A DNA stretch of 64,000 bases, from contig NC_090759.1 of the NCBI RefSeq assembly GCF_036898095.1, forward strand, positions 17,773,353-17,837,352. Reading direction: 5' to 3'. Shown here piece by piece: positions 22,474-34,240 of this stretch. The notes under the pieces are model-generated. The model saw only the letters and a program-made list of their open reading frames with translations, was not told where the DNA came from and made no database searches. The first letter of the stretch is position 1; each line of letters begins with the position of its first letter. The position numbers and the translations under genes are program-made. Source of the stretch: Palaemon carinicauda (lineage: Eukaryota > Arthropoda > Malacostraca > Decapoda > Palaemonidae).

Positions 22474-22654
22474 TGGGAGTCAGAGATTTTGTTCTTCATG
22501 GTTGTGATAGTGATGTTTAGGACAAGGAAAAGTGGTAGTCGCAACATGCTTTCTTACATCTCTACTGCGGCTATGTATGCCAAGATCTGCAATGTACTCT
22601 TGTGGTTCTATGCTGATCCTGTGTATGGAGTTCTTTATGTCGTGGTTGTCATAG
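22474..22654 (+). CDS. TMX2: TMX2 coding exon 2 (residues 50-109)
   Basis: The exon opens with WESEILFFMVVIVMF, matching the position and character of the second membrane segment of TMX2. A basic loop (RTRKSGSR) follows, then AAMYAKICNVLLWF and VYGVLYVVVVI, the third and the beginning of the fourth hydrophobic segments. The acceptor is TTTACAG|TGG and the donor is ATAG|GTAAGT. The exon is 181 nt and ends in phase 1, and the split codon is completed by exon 3 as valine. No repeat is inserted in the exon. Residues agree with the family in pattern more than identity here, so the call depends on exons 3 and 4. Confidence 0.87.
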
Positions 22655-23399
22655 GTAAGTGTTTTTATTTGTATATAATACCATTGTCATTTGTGACCAG
22701 TCAAGGTTGATTTTTGTTTTACATGGTTATCTTCTTTGCAAACTTGTACTATACTGTATTTTTTTTTTATTGCTGAAAGACTACAGTACATACCGTGTAA
22801 TGGGTACAGGGACTTATTTTGCCTTAAAAAGACATTTAGACATTTTTGTAACTCAAAATGAACACAGTTGGTTTATTTGTAAATGCCAGAAACGTATGGT
22901 GAATTTGTATATTGTTTTATAATGTTTTCTGGCATTAAAATGGGGAATAGAAATGTGGATTTCATCTGTAATGCCTCAAATTTTGTTAGTTGTTATGAAA
23001 TTAATTACAATTAGTAACCCAAAATATTTAAAATTACTAGTGCTTGTATAATTGATATTTGAAAAGATCTTCTGTCGGTAGATAAAGGTATACTGTAGTT
23101 GGTTCTTTTGCTGCCAAAGTACAAGCTTTGGCAAAAATTTATCATTTTAAAAGTTACTTGTTTGTTATGCTGGAGAAGCATATTAGCTTTTAGTATTATT
23201 GATTGTACAGTACTATACTTCATAAAAAAGTTAGTTATTCCTATGCAGATACAAACTTCCGAGTCATTTATATGGGTTACTCTTAGTCTCGTTTTTTATA
23301 GCCAGACAAAGAAAATTGATTGCATTATGCTTTGTTGCTATGCAACCACTACACATGCGGCGCGGGAAGCCTACTCATGACGCTTGGTTGCTTCCCCAC
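22655..23399. other. TMX2 intron 2, proximal unique part
   Basis: AT-rich intron sequence after the donor. I see nothing coding. The boundary with the DIRS fragment that follows is approximate. Confidence 0.5.
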
Positions 23400-23837
23400 A
23401 ACACTCCTGGTCATGAAGTTTAGAGGACGTACAGTACTACAACTTCCTGTCAGACATCGCACCTGCCCTTGTCTTACTCTTATAGTGCATAGTGCTTGGG
23501 TGTCTGTCCTTAATATTCACTGTCACTTGCATATCTATCAATGTGTGCGATATGACCAGTAAGTTGAATTCTATGCGTTCATGCCCTGTCCATGATGGAT
23601 GCCCCTGTGGTATAATCATGAGTCGTGTAGAAGTTGATCCGCACCCAATTTAGCCTTCTTGCCGAGGTAGGTGATGTTCAGTGGTATTACCATGTTAATA
23701 CTGTCGCAAGTAACCATGCTCCCAGTGGGTGAGATATCATTTTTGCTGCAAGAAACAATCTGAGAGAGATCACTCTCCTTCTTCGTCTTCTGCCTGCAGT
23801 AGCAAGAAACAAAAGATCAGTTCTGCGGCAAATGTTA

Positions 23838-24100
23838 CAGTATTCCCCAACCATGTCCTTCGTGTCAGGATCCCACTGAAGCTCCAGTTATGGGTGACTA
23901 AGGCTATCATGATTTTCAATGTTGTATCACCCAATGTTGATAATGTACTCTATGAAATTGAACCAGTTCTTGTAGTGGATCATTTTACCATGGCCGCTGC
24001 GGTCCTTGAGACGGACCCTATAGCAGTACCATCTGTCCCTGATTACCTTGTTATGCATAGATCTCCCTTTCTCCTTTCTAGTGTGTTGAGTGGAGATCCT
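23838..24100 (+). repeat. Gag segment, donor copy of an internal duplication
   Basis: This roughly 250-bp stretch recurs at 26976-27217. Shared blocks include TATTCCCCAACCATGTCC, CCAGTTATGGGTGAC, GAACCAGTTCTTGTAGTGGA and CATGGCCGCTGCGGTCC. This copy has frame-breaking changes. The other has a continuous frame. Confidence 0.93.
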
Positions 24101-26975
24101 TATATGTCAGATTATCCAGATAAGATTTTTCTGCTCTTGGAAGTATCTCCAATCAGAGCTTTGAAAGTATCTCTGTGCTCCTGTCCAAACCTTAGAGAAG
24201 AACCTTCTGAAGCAGCCTTATTGGAAGACCCTTATTACCAGTTTCCAGCTCCTATTAACGAGCAAGCCCTGCCTAGTACACCCATTGGCTCTCGGCAGAG
24301 ATCTCCTCTATAAAGTTCCCAGGACATGTCACATGACATATCATTCCTTTATTTTGAGGGTGGTCGGACCACTTCGGCTGTGTCCACACCCCAAGACTTG
24401 GCAATGCCAAGCGGCTCTAGATATGTATCTCTTTCCAAGCCTAATAACACTGTTGAGTCAATAACAAATCCTGCTTTAACCCCCAGAGTTTCAGGTATTA
24501 ATAATTCAGCCAGGCAGAACGTTCAGAATAAGAAGTCTGTACGTGCCATTGTCTCTAAGCGTGATGACATCACTGCTCGCTGCCATCCCATCTCCTCCGC
24601 ATCTTGGGCAGTCCAACACATCCAAATGGGTTGTCACTCCTGGGCATCATGACATCACAAAACCCATTGCCAGCTTAACGCATGAGAGAGTTCCTCCACG
24701 ACATGACAGTGCTAACGCCCAAAATGTTCCTACAAGGACCTCACAATCTAGTTTACGATCAACACGCACCCCAGAGTGCGTGGTAGATCAACATCACTTT
24801 ATTTTAAAGTTCCCCTTAGAGTTTTATAAACTTCCGGCTAGGACTTATAATGACAAAACCTTGACCTACGCTAATAGCAAACCTGTATCTTACAAGAATA
24901 GCAAGCCTATTAATGTTCATGACCAGCAACACACTAGCTCTTGGCCTAATGTCCACAATGCTTTGAAGGTTACTTGTTCTACGGAATAAAACTTTGTTTC
25001 AGGTAATTCTTTGCAGGTACAAAAGACGGATAAGGGAAGAGGAATGTTCCCCCCTTTTCCATAAGTCGCTCTCCATCTGTCACAGATGAGATGACTTTCG
25101 TTAGATGTCATAGATGAGGCTCTTGCCTTAGGCATCTTAGGTGGCAGGATACTAAGAACTCTCTCTTGCCTTGTAAATCGAGCTCTAAGAGAGACTTAAA
25201 CTCTTCCACCTCACACACTGTTGTTAGAGGCGAATATTCTTATAACGGGAGTGAGCTAAACTCCTCCTGCTCATTATCCACCTCCTATTCCATTCAGGAT
25301 ATGAATGACAAGGGAAAGGAAGGATGTCTGAGAAAGAGTTAAGAACCAAGTGACTGTTAAAACAGAACAGCCATTTACCCCAAAAGTGGAACAAGTGGAC
25401 TGTGACATTATCATTAATGACTGTGGAGAACCTCGCTGCACGTACAAGCACCATTTCTGCTGGTGTAATCCCCCTCAAGGTACAGATATCAGGCTCGGAA
25501 GCCTCACATTTTATATACTGTATATAGACGATGCGCTATTAACTCGATCTTCCCAGTCTCAAAGCCCCAGATGCAGGTTAAATGTAGCACTTTCTAATCA
25601 GAATAAAGAAATGTTAGATTTACTTAATACTAAAGTCTTGGCATTGAAAAATTCACTTAAGGCTTGTAGGTCCTCAAAGCTACCAACTTTACTTTTTTCA
25701 CGCCAGAAACGTTTTTACGTACATTTGCTATTGATACTCACGTTGCTAACCTGGTGCCATCGGTACCAGTAGATAAATTATCCAGCATCCCCTCCATTGT
25801 TTCTGGTCCCAAAAGGGCTAACATAGAGGTAGCAGCTATGTCTGTAATCCAAGCCTGCTCATGGCTAGACCACTGGTCTGGAGCAGTCTCCCGCTTTGCA
25901 GTAACAGACAACTAATGTGAAGAACGTACCCTTAAACAATTTGAGGAATTATCCTGATCTGGGGCTAAAGGTTTAGAATTCCTTTTACTTCAGACCATTT
26001 ACTTATGGGGTAATTGCATTCTAAAAAGGCATAATACTGTCCTAGCCAGATGCTCTAGACAGTTGTCTCCCAGGAATGCGTTAGCCCTGAGAAATTTAGA
26101 CTTGGTAAATTTCCCTTCTCTTTTCCTGCCCTCTGATGTAGCTAAGGCTATTGTGAAGGTGGAGAGGCTAGGATAAGTGCTTATGATAAGAATGGGGGTG
26201 GCACCAAGGTTGCTTGCTCCCTAACAACAGCTAAGGATCTTGCCATTTAAACTAGTTCCACAGCAAAGACGACTTTTATCTCCAACAGATGTGCAACAGT
26301 CCAGGAGGCAAGTCCCCTCACCTACCTTTGGTTGGAGAGGACATCTCTCCAGGTGAAGAGGGTGCGGTCGCAGAGGCTCCCACTAGGGAGGGCATGTCCC
26401 CCAGCTTACCACCAGTGGGGAGGGGATGCCTTTAAGATTTTTAGCAAAAGTTGCAGGACTTCGGGGGTGACTCTTGGACGGTAGAAGTCCTGCATTCAAG
26501 ATATCGAGTCCCTTTCATAGCCTGTCAGCTATCTCTGACTATTCAACAATTTTATATGGAAGACTTAGTAAAAGACCTACAGAGGAAGTCTCCGATTGTT
26601 GGCCAAAGGAACCATGGAGGATGTCTGAAGCAACTCTCCAGGCTTCCTCAGCAATCTATCCAGAGTAGGGATGCTGGCGGGAGGTTGGAGACCTGTCGTC
26701 GACCTCTTCCATTTGAACCTACAGTATATGTGCTACAAAGTTCAAAATGAAGACGTCAGTCACCGGTCTTCAGGCGATCAGGAATACTGATTTCCTTCTG
26801 ACCATAGACCTGAGAGATGCCTACTTTTAGGTCCACATCCATTCTTCCTCAAGGAAGTATCTTAGGTTTCCCTTCCGAGGCAAGATACTTCAGTCTGGGG
26901 AGCTGTGCTTCGGCCTGTCAACAGCTCCTAAAGTCTTCACCAAAATCTTGGCCCTTGTCTCTGCCTGGGCAGCAA

Positions 26976-27217
26976 ATGTTATTCCCCAACCATGTCCTTC
27001 GTGTCAGGATCCCACTGAGGCTCCAGTTATGGGTGACGAAGGCTATGATGATTTTCAATATTTTATCACCCAGTGTAGTAATGTACTCTATGAACTTGAA
27101 CCAGTTCTTGTAGTGGATCATTTTACCATGGCCGCTGCGGTCCTTGAGACGGACCCTATAGCAGTACCGTCTGTCCCTGATTACCTTGTTATGCATAGAT
27201 CTCCCTTTCTAGTGTGT
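26976..27217 (+). repeat. Gag segment inserted in the RT domain
   Basis: The segment sits between RT blocks CFGLSTAP and YLDD, where no gag sequence belongs. Its own open frame shows CPSCQDPTEAPVMGDEG and DPIAVPSVPDYLVMHR. The second copy, about 3.1 kb upstream, is in the expected gag position. An RNA-level template switch or a DNA gene-conversion tract could place it here. Confidence 0.9.
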
Positions 27218-27460
27218 TGAGTGGGTATCAGACTTTTGAGGTACTGTACCTAGATGACTTGATTCTCCTAGTGGAGTCTGAGCTCTCCTGTTAGACACAG
27301 GAATCTACTCAGATCTGTGCAAGGAGTTAGAGATCCAAGTGAACCTGCAGAAGTCCAGCCTTGTCCTCCAGCAGTCCAGCAGGTATTTAGGCATGGACAT
27401 AGACTTGGTTCAAGCCAGAGCTTTTCCATCATACATACATTCTTTTATCATTTCAGTGTG

Positions 27461-28390
27461 AGTGTTGCGGTTTTCATGTCAGCGTAGTGCATTGTTTCTC
27501 GAGGGCGGAGAAACCTCGTGCAGTCTCTTCCCCTTTGACGCCGGACGACCCGTAGGCTAGTGACCTTCCCCACTTTGAGTGCAACATCCCGGCCTCTGCC
27601 TTAAGGGAGTGGTCCTCGTTTGAATACTCTTCTCCGTTCGGATGTTGATGTCTCTTGCTCCCTGCAAGTTCATTGGAGGAAAGACCACTTGTGGCCTACC
27701 CAGAGCTTAACTTCAGTCTTGCTCCTCTTTGCTGATGACATCACTCTCATCACTCTATGTTGACAGTTAGTAGGGGAAGTACATAGTTTGAAGCATGTGC
27801 CTCTTGGGGAACACCCTTCTCGTCTGTGGGTTAGATAGTTCTCCCGAGTGTTTTTCTTCAACTAATCAATCTTGAATAGATCTGTTTTTAATTTCACAAC
27901 AAGCTAATTAATTTTGAATAAAACCTTTAATTTACCTTTCTACAGCCCTAACGATGCTGTACTTCTTCATTCTGTGATGGCAGACGGCAGAAGGAGTGCA
28001 TAGTCTTTAGCTTGTTCCTTTTCCTTACGGGAAACTCCTTTCCCTCCCGCGGGTTAGGTTGTTCCCCCGAGTGGTCTTTCGTCAGATAATCTGTTTGAAT
28101 AAATTTATTTTGATATAACTTTTATACAGCACTAATGATGCCACACTTCAGCTAGGTTTCTGTACCTCTCGTGGGACACCTTTCCCTTCCTCGAATTAGG
28201 TTGTCATCCCGTGGTGGCATTTTTTTCCTATCATTCTTTTTGTTTTTCCTTAACGCTTGCGACGCCATTCTTCTTCGTTCGAATAAGTCAGCCGCCGTAA
28301 GGAGTGCGATGTCGGACGTTCCTATTCCTGGGGATGTCTCCTCTGATGGTCCAGCACTTTGCTGCAGTGGAGGGGCTTGAGAGTCTCAAT
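27461..28390 (+). mobile_element. DIRS leader with degenerate tandem units and gag start
   Basis: Three diverged units contain GGTTAG, then GTTCTCCCGAGTG-like sequence and an AT-rich block (starts near 27829, 28051 and 28196). They match the minus-strand leader at 19350-19720 in block order. The units are followed by an ATG at 28309 (MSDVPIPGDVSS), which resembles the MSD start of E1 gag, and by a stop at 28378. The rest of the element is absent. Assignment is by resemblance. Confidence 0.5.
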
Positions 28391-28849
28391 GATGAGCTGG
28401 GCAATGGTCGTGGGGGAATTATACACCCTGGCAGGTTCAACCATACCACTAAGGCCAGTTCTAAGAGACCAGACTAACACTGGACCTCTATAAGCCTTCT
28501 TCTTTATTTCAGTTTTCTCTTCTTGCTCTATCTGAATTTTGTTGACCATTATTAGAACAATGACCATTTTTGTATATGCTTCAAATTTAGATGCCATCAC
28601 CCTTTGGGTGCAGACTTAGTCTGTTAGAGTCGGGCTCCAGTGATCCGGTTTTAAGTCTTCCCATATTTGTGGGTAATGGGCGATGCCAGGCATTGGAGTC
28701 GTTGGTGGGAGGGGTAACTACTGTACTCTCATTGACCAGTGAATGCCCACCTAAAGAGAGGCAGCTCCTCTTATAGAGGACTGGTTCCTGCTGGAACCTC
28801 TTCTCATGTTGAGCCATGTGGGCTAGGTGGACTGACATCCTCTGATAAG
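28391..28849. other. Unassigned sequence between DIRS leader and LINE
   Basis: No recognised domain. An open frame on the minus strand (28886-28587) has no family resemblance I can name and probably is part of a repeat fragment. Confidence 0.4.
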
Positions 28850-29064
28850 AGGTGAATAACCGGCTTGCTCCTTTTTTGGAAACCAACTCCTATGGTGACC
28901 TGAAAAATACTAACATGGACCTCGGTATTAACAATTCCAACTCGGGTTCTAATATTGTGACATTAGAACTACTCGTGCCATGTAGAGAAGAAAAAAAAGA
29001 GAATAAGAGATATCTGCAAAATAGAAAAACATAGAAAAGCAGAAATATCTGGTCACTAGAAATA

Positions 29065-29630
29065 GTGAATTATGAATTTTTTATTTTAGAATTTAACAAT
29101 AGAAGACATGAAAATGTGAATGTTTTTAAAGTTAATAGGGAAATAGTAAAAGTATATGGAGGGCAGGCAAAAATTCTTCCAGGGGGAAATGGAAGTCTCT
29201 TGATAGAGACATTATCCCCCATACAAAATGAAAGATTGAAAGCACTTTCAACTTCGGATGGTCATAATGTCATATGTTTTTCTCACCCCATTTTTATCTC
29301 GAGTAGTGGCGTAATATATGCTCCAGAGTTACTAGAGATAGAGGAAAAAGAAATTGAAGATGAACTGAAAAGTCAAGTAGTAAAAGTAGTTAGAATGAGG
29401 AAGAGTCTGAGATTAACGTGTTCCTCTAGCTACAATAGTTTTAACTTTTGATCAATGTAGGCTGCACAATTTTATTAGAGCTGGCTGGCTATCTTTAAAC
29501 GTAAAACCATACATCCCTTCACCATTGCATTGTTATCATTGCCAAATGTATGGCCATATAAGTCAAAATTGCAAGGAAAAACTGAATAATAAGCCAGCTA
29601 TTTGTGCCAAGTGTGGAAAAAAGTCATGAA
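29065..29630 (+). pseudogene. LINE ORF1 (gag-like) remnant with CCHC knuckle
   Basis: The frame from MNYEFFILEF runs to a stop at 29451. After a frameshift near 29430 the adjoining frame continues with TFDQCRLHNFIRAGW and the knuckle CYHCQMYGHISQNC, which fits C-x2-C-x4-H-x4-C exactly, followed by CAKCGKK, the start of a second knuckle, before a stop. Such knuckles bind the element RNA. The frameshift and stop separate the N-terminal part from the knuckle, so it is non-functional as it stands. Confidence 0.82.
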
Positions 29631-30719
29631 GCATGGACAGAAAATTAAAATTTTATTCACTGTTGGTAAGCACACCCAGCTGCATCTAAAAGCTGTATTA
29701 AGATTATTTTTGAAAAAGAAATTCAGGCCATTAGGACCATGGAAAGAGTTACTTTTGAAGAGGCTCGTAAAAGAGCTCTTGAGAAGCAGATAAGGCCAGG
29801 GCAACCTTTTTCACTAATTTTGAAAAAAAAAACTTGCCAAAAGACAGTGACATAAATAGTATCTTCACTGCCAACATAAAGAAAGATATAAAAGTATTTA
29901 AAGAAGATGAAAGTCCAATTGCAAAATTATATCCGGAAGATGTAGTAAAGTCTAAACAGATCAAGAACAAAAAGATTAAAAAAAAAAAAAATTTGCTTCC
30001 TTTCTAAACAATAGTACAAACCTCTCTCACACTGTGTCCTTGTCTGATTTGATGGAGGTTTAACTTGAAACCAATTTACCTGGTGCATATGTAGTAGGGA
30101 AGGTGCAAAAACCTGGTAGCTCATAACCTTTTAATCGAAAAAGAGAGAGTCCTCCATCACTCTTGCCTCCTTCCATGAGAAATATTAAAGTTATGACTTC
30201 AAATACAGTAAATTTTGATGTCTTGTTTTCTGATGTTTCTGATGAACGGGAAAAAAATTTAAGTAAATCAGAAATTCAGATTGAGGTTCACCATCCCCCT
30301 CAACAAATAAATCAAAAGGACACAAAGGAAAAGACAAATACAAAACCCAATGTATCAAGACCCTTATTAGAGAAACCACCGGGAAGTAGTGTTGAATAAA
30401 AAATTACCAATGAGAAGAGTTCATCCAAGGTGTCTTCCATAAAAAAAATAAGCCATAGTTTTCTCCTCCATTCTGCAATAGAATTGTCAGGGTTTAAGGG
30501 CAAAATATGAATAACTTGAATTCCTCATTCATGAGCACTCTCCTATAATTGTATGCCTACAGGAGAGCCAGCTCGATGCTAATACTCCTTGAGCAGGGAG
30601 CCATGGCGGAAATCTTATATACGTCCGTCAAGATGTTCCCCAAATATCTTTGTCTATGTGTACCCCTCTGCAGACAATGGTTGTACAGATAGATATAGGG
30701 AGAAAATACACAATTTGCT

Positions 30720-31095
30720 CTGTATTACTTACCTCCAAATGATAACATCTATGATAATTTAGTCGAGGTGATTCAACAACTCCCTCAGCCTTTTCTTTTA
30801 CTTAGAGATTTGAAAGGTAGACATCCTTTATGGGGCGATATTTTAGCAAACACCAGGGGCAATATTATATCATCACTTGTGGAAAATGAAGATGTCGGAC
30901 TTCTTAATACAGGAGAGCCCACACATTTTCATGTTCAGACAGGTATCTTGTCATGCATTGACCTATCAATTGCAAGCTCTTAACAGTTTTCTCTATTTTG
31001 ATTGGAGAACATTAGATGATTGCCATACTAGTGATCATGCACCAATAATTATAAAAAAAAACAATGGGCCACCTTTACAGAGATTGCCATAATGG
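30720..31095 (+). pseudogene. LINE endonuclease remnant
   Basis: YYLPPNDN, LLLRDLKGRHPLWGD, NTRGNIISSLVEN and GEPTHFH follow the second half of an apurinic-type LINE endonuclease, where the usual motif is GDFN-x-H-x-x-WG. Here the DFN has become DLK. A frameshift near 30950 leads to a frame with TSDHAPIII, which keeps the terminal SDH catalytic motif. The N-terminal half is not recognisable upstream. Confidence 0.78.
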
Positions 31096-31312
31096 AACCT
31101 TGACAGGGCAAACTGGGATAGATTTCATGAGCTAAGGAAAATTGAAGGGAATACATAACAGTTTGAGTGTTGATGCCATAGACTTAATAAATGGAACTCT
31201 CCATACAGCAGGAGTCAATTTGATTTCCAAAACCACAGGGTTATTCAAATGGCGACCAGTCTCCTGGTAGTCTTCAGAATTAACTGCCCTCCACAAAACT
31301 ACAAAAAAATCT

Positions 31313-32577
31313 ATGACTAGATTGCATAGACACTGTACAGAGGAGAATTTGATATATAACAAATGTAGAGCACAGTTCCGTCATGCCATGAGAGAAGCTA
31401 CGCACCAGTCTTGGATGTCTTTTGTTTCCTCCATTAACAGTGAAACTCACCCATCTTCTGTGTGGAAGAAAGTAGAAAAGATAGCCGGAAAATTCACCCC
31501 CAACCCACCAACAGAGTTGAAGGTGAATGGTCAGTATGTGACAGGAGCAACTGAGGTTAGCAATGCATTGGCTGATAATTTCTCCAATGTATTAAGCAAG
31601 TGTAAAGTAGCTCCTGGTTACGAGCATATAACCAGTGAAGAACGGAAAATGCTAAATTTTGCAACAGAAAAGGATAAATCCTACAATAATCCTTTTACTG
31701 AAAGGAAATTTAATTCCGCATTTGCTAATTACGGCGATACAGCCCCTGGACTCGATGGAATTCCATATGCAATGATTAAACATGTACCTGTTAATAACAA
31801 GTTATCTATTTTAAGCATTATTAATGGAATATGGCATGATCATAGGTATCCAAGTACTGTACTTGGGAACTAGAAATTATTTTAGCCTTTCTAAAACCCG
31901 GTAAGGATGAGGTTTTAGCAGGAAACTATCGACCAATTGCATTGGCATGTTGTTTATGTAAGATCATGGAGAAGAGGGTCAATGCAAGACTGGTGTGGTA
32001 CCTGGAGAAGAAAGATATTTCATCACCTATCCAGAGTGGATTTAGAAAAATCCATTCACTGACTGTGTTGATAGACTTGTCCTTTATTTGTGAATCCTTT
32101 GCTTCAAAACAGCACCATGTAACAGTCTGTTTTGACCTTGAAAAGGCATATGATACTGCATGGAGATATGGTATACTTAAAACCATTCATAATTTAGGAT
32201 TGAGAGGAGATTTACCATTGTCCATTCAAGCATTTGTTTCACATAGTTTTTTCCAAGTAAGAGTAGGTGAAACTCTGTCAGAGAGGAAATGTCAGGAAGA
32301 GGGAGTTCTCCAGGGTAGTGTGCTGAGGGTAACCATATTTGTATTAGCCATAAATGGAATATCCTCTGTCAGTCCTCAAGATATTCTCTCAACACTATTT
32401 GTTGATCTCTCTATATCATTTGCTGGAGCTACAATGGCAATGGTTGAGAGAGAATTACAACTCTCAGTCGACAAAATAGTTCAATGGGCTGATATGAATG
32501 GATTTAAGTTTTTGAAAAACAAAACTGTTGTCCATTTCTGTCGTATTCAGGGAGTACATCCAGATCCGTATATGTAA
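31313..32577 (+). pseudogene. LINE reverse transcriptase remnant
   Basis: The pre-RT linker and first RT blocks are in one frame to 31873 (GDTAPGLDGIPYAMIKH). After a frame change the second frame carries LKPGKDEVLAGNYRPIAL, IQSGFRKIHSLT, CFDLEKAYDTAW (palm block with the first Asp) and EGVLQGSVL. The active site at 32398-32409 reads FVDL where FADD is expected, so both catalytic aspartates are not present. The element could not reverse transcribe. Confidence 0.88.
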
Positions 32578-32726
32578 ATCAAAGGTCAACGTATCCCATG
32601 CATAAGTGAAGTTAGATTTTTGGGATTGATATTTGAATGTAGGGTGACATGGGTTCTTCACTTGAAAGCTTTAAAATTAAAGTGTCTTGAGGTTCTGAAT
32701 TTTCTAAAAGTTTTGTCCCATACATT

Positions 32727-33295
32727 ATGGGGACATACCGCAAAACTATTTTAAAGTTATACAAGGCCCTAATTTTTTCAAAAATTATTTATGGGTGTGA
32801 GATATACTCCTCAGCCACCCCCAGCAGACTAAAGATTTTAGATTCTATACACCATACTGGTATCAGATTGGCCACAGGAGCCTTTAAAACTGCTTATCCC
32901 AAGCATCCTTGTTGACGCTGGAGAGTTGCCTTTAGACCTTTACTGAAAGTCGTCTTTTGTTCGGTATTGGTAGAGGTTGCAAAGAAATCCTAATTCTTTA
33001 ATCTATCAGACTGCCAACCTTGTAAAGTGTACATCATACTTTGAGTTATACCCAAAATCTCTTCAACCTTATGGTTTTCAGGTGAAACAATTGATATACA
33101 GTCTTGACATAATAATTAGAAGTAAGGTGCTTCCATTTACGCTATCATCAACGCCTCCATAGAAATTACCAGCGATATCTTTTTGTAAGTACTTTATTGG
33201 AGTTAAAAAGAATATTACTGACTTAGAAGCTTCTTTTTATGGAAAATGTTGCAGAACATAAGAGAATCGACTTTTATATATACTGATGGCTTCGA
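32727..33295 (+). pseudogene. LINE post-RT region and truncated RNase H
   Basis: ALIFSKIIYGCEIYSSA and LDSIHHTGIRLATGAFKT are the conserved post-RT blocks of this LINE group. After several stops, STFIYTDGF at about 33265 is the opening strand of an RNase H domain with its first catalytic Asp. The domain is cut off about ten residues later. Confidence 0.75.
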
Positions 33296-34240
33296 TTCCC
33301 CGGACACTCATCCCACACGGGACTAGAGGAAAGGACGGACTTCGGATGATGGCTGATAGACTAGAATTTGCTGAAGGGTATTGATCTTCTCATCCTTCCT
33401 CCTGATTTGATTCTGTTTTCGGACACAACAAAAGAAGGGTGGGGGCCCACATGCTGCACCACACGCCCGCAGGCCTTTGGTCCGAGTCCGGAAAGTACCC
33501 TCACATAAATCTCCTAGAGATGAAGGACGTCTGTCTGGCCCTTCAAGAGTTCCACCAGTTCCTGGCGGGTCACTCAGTGGTGGTGATGAGCGACAACACC
33601 ACGGTAGTGTCTTACATAAAAAAGCAAGGAGGTACTTTTTCGCAGCCCCTATCCCATCTTGGCAGTAGAGATACTGAAATGGGTGGAAGTCCACTCGGTC
33701 TCACTATCAGCTCACTTCATTTCCAGCAAGAGGAATGTGCTCACCGACAGTCTGTGGAGAGCATCGCAGATAGTGGGTTCCAAATGGTCTTTGGGTCATC
33801 TAGTAGCCTACAAAGTTTGGACTTTTTGGGCTTCCCCGACTGTCGATCTGTTTGTAATGGCCCTAAACTTCAGGCTCCTGTTGTATTGCTCCCCAGTCCC
33901 AGACCCCAAGGCGCTCTGGCAAGATGCGTTCCAACAACGGTGGAACACCATCTACGTTTACGCTTTTCCCCCATTCTGTATGATGAGGAGGGTGCTCAAC
34001 AAGGCCAAAACATCGTTTAATCTTTTAATGACCCTCATAGCTTCGCTATGGCATCATTCAGTATGGTTCCCAGACCTTCTGCTGCTCATGACGGAGCTGC
34101 AAAGAGAACTTCCGCCACTACACAATCTACTTAGACAACCACATGTCAGCATCTATCACAAGGCAGTAGCTTTGCTACGTCTTCACGCCTGGAGACTATC
34201 TAGCATCCCTTCACTCTGAGAGGATTTTTTGCAACAGGTT

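Larger units (their letters stand above)
23400..27460 (+). mobile_element. Degenerate DIRS: gag and partial RT, rearranged
   Basis: A gag-like start at 23551 reads MTSKLNSMRSCP with several Cys and then VDPHPI, recalling the Cys/VDPH N-terminus of E1 gag. Ser/Lys-rich and acidic gag blocks continue to about 25.8 kb in changing frames. RT appears at about 26790 (LTIDLRDAYF, a stop, then SRKYLRFPFRG), with ELCFGLSTAPKVF at about 26910. RT then breaks off at 26975, where a gag segment is inserted, and resumes with YLDDLILL at about 27247. Recombinase and termini are missing. Inactive. Confidence 0.75.
28850..33295 (+). mobile_element. Near-complete LINE (I/Jockey-type) with RNase H, disrupted
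   Basis: The order is ORF1 with a zinc knuckle, then apurinic-type endonuclease, reverse transcriptase and the start of an RNase H domain. ORF1 with a CCHC knuckle plus a terminal RNase H points to the I/R1/Jockey superfamily of arthropod LINEs. The body is broken by frameshifts and the RT active site is changed. The 5' edge is approximate. The element ends abruptly at about 33295 inside RNase H, where a DIRS fragment begins, so no 3' UTR or tail remains. Confidence 0.83.
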
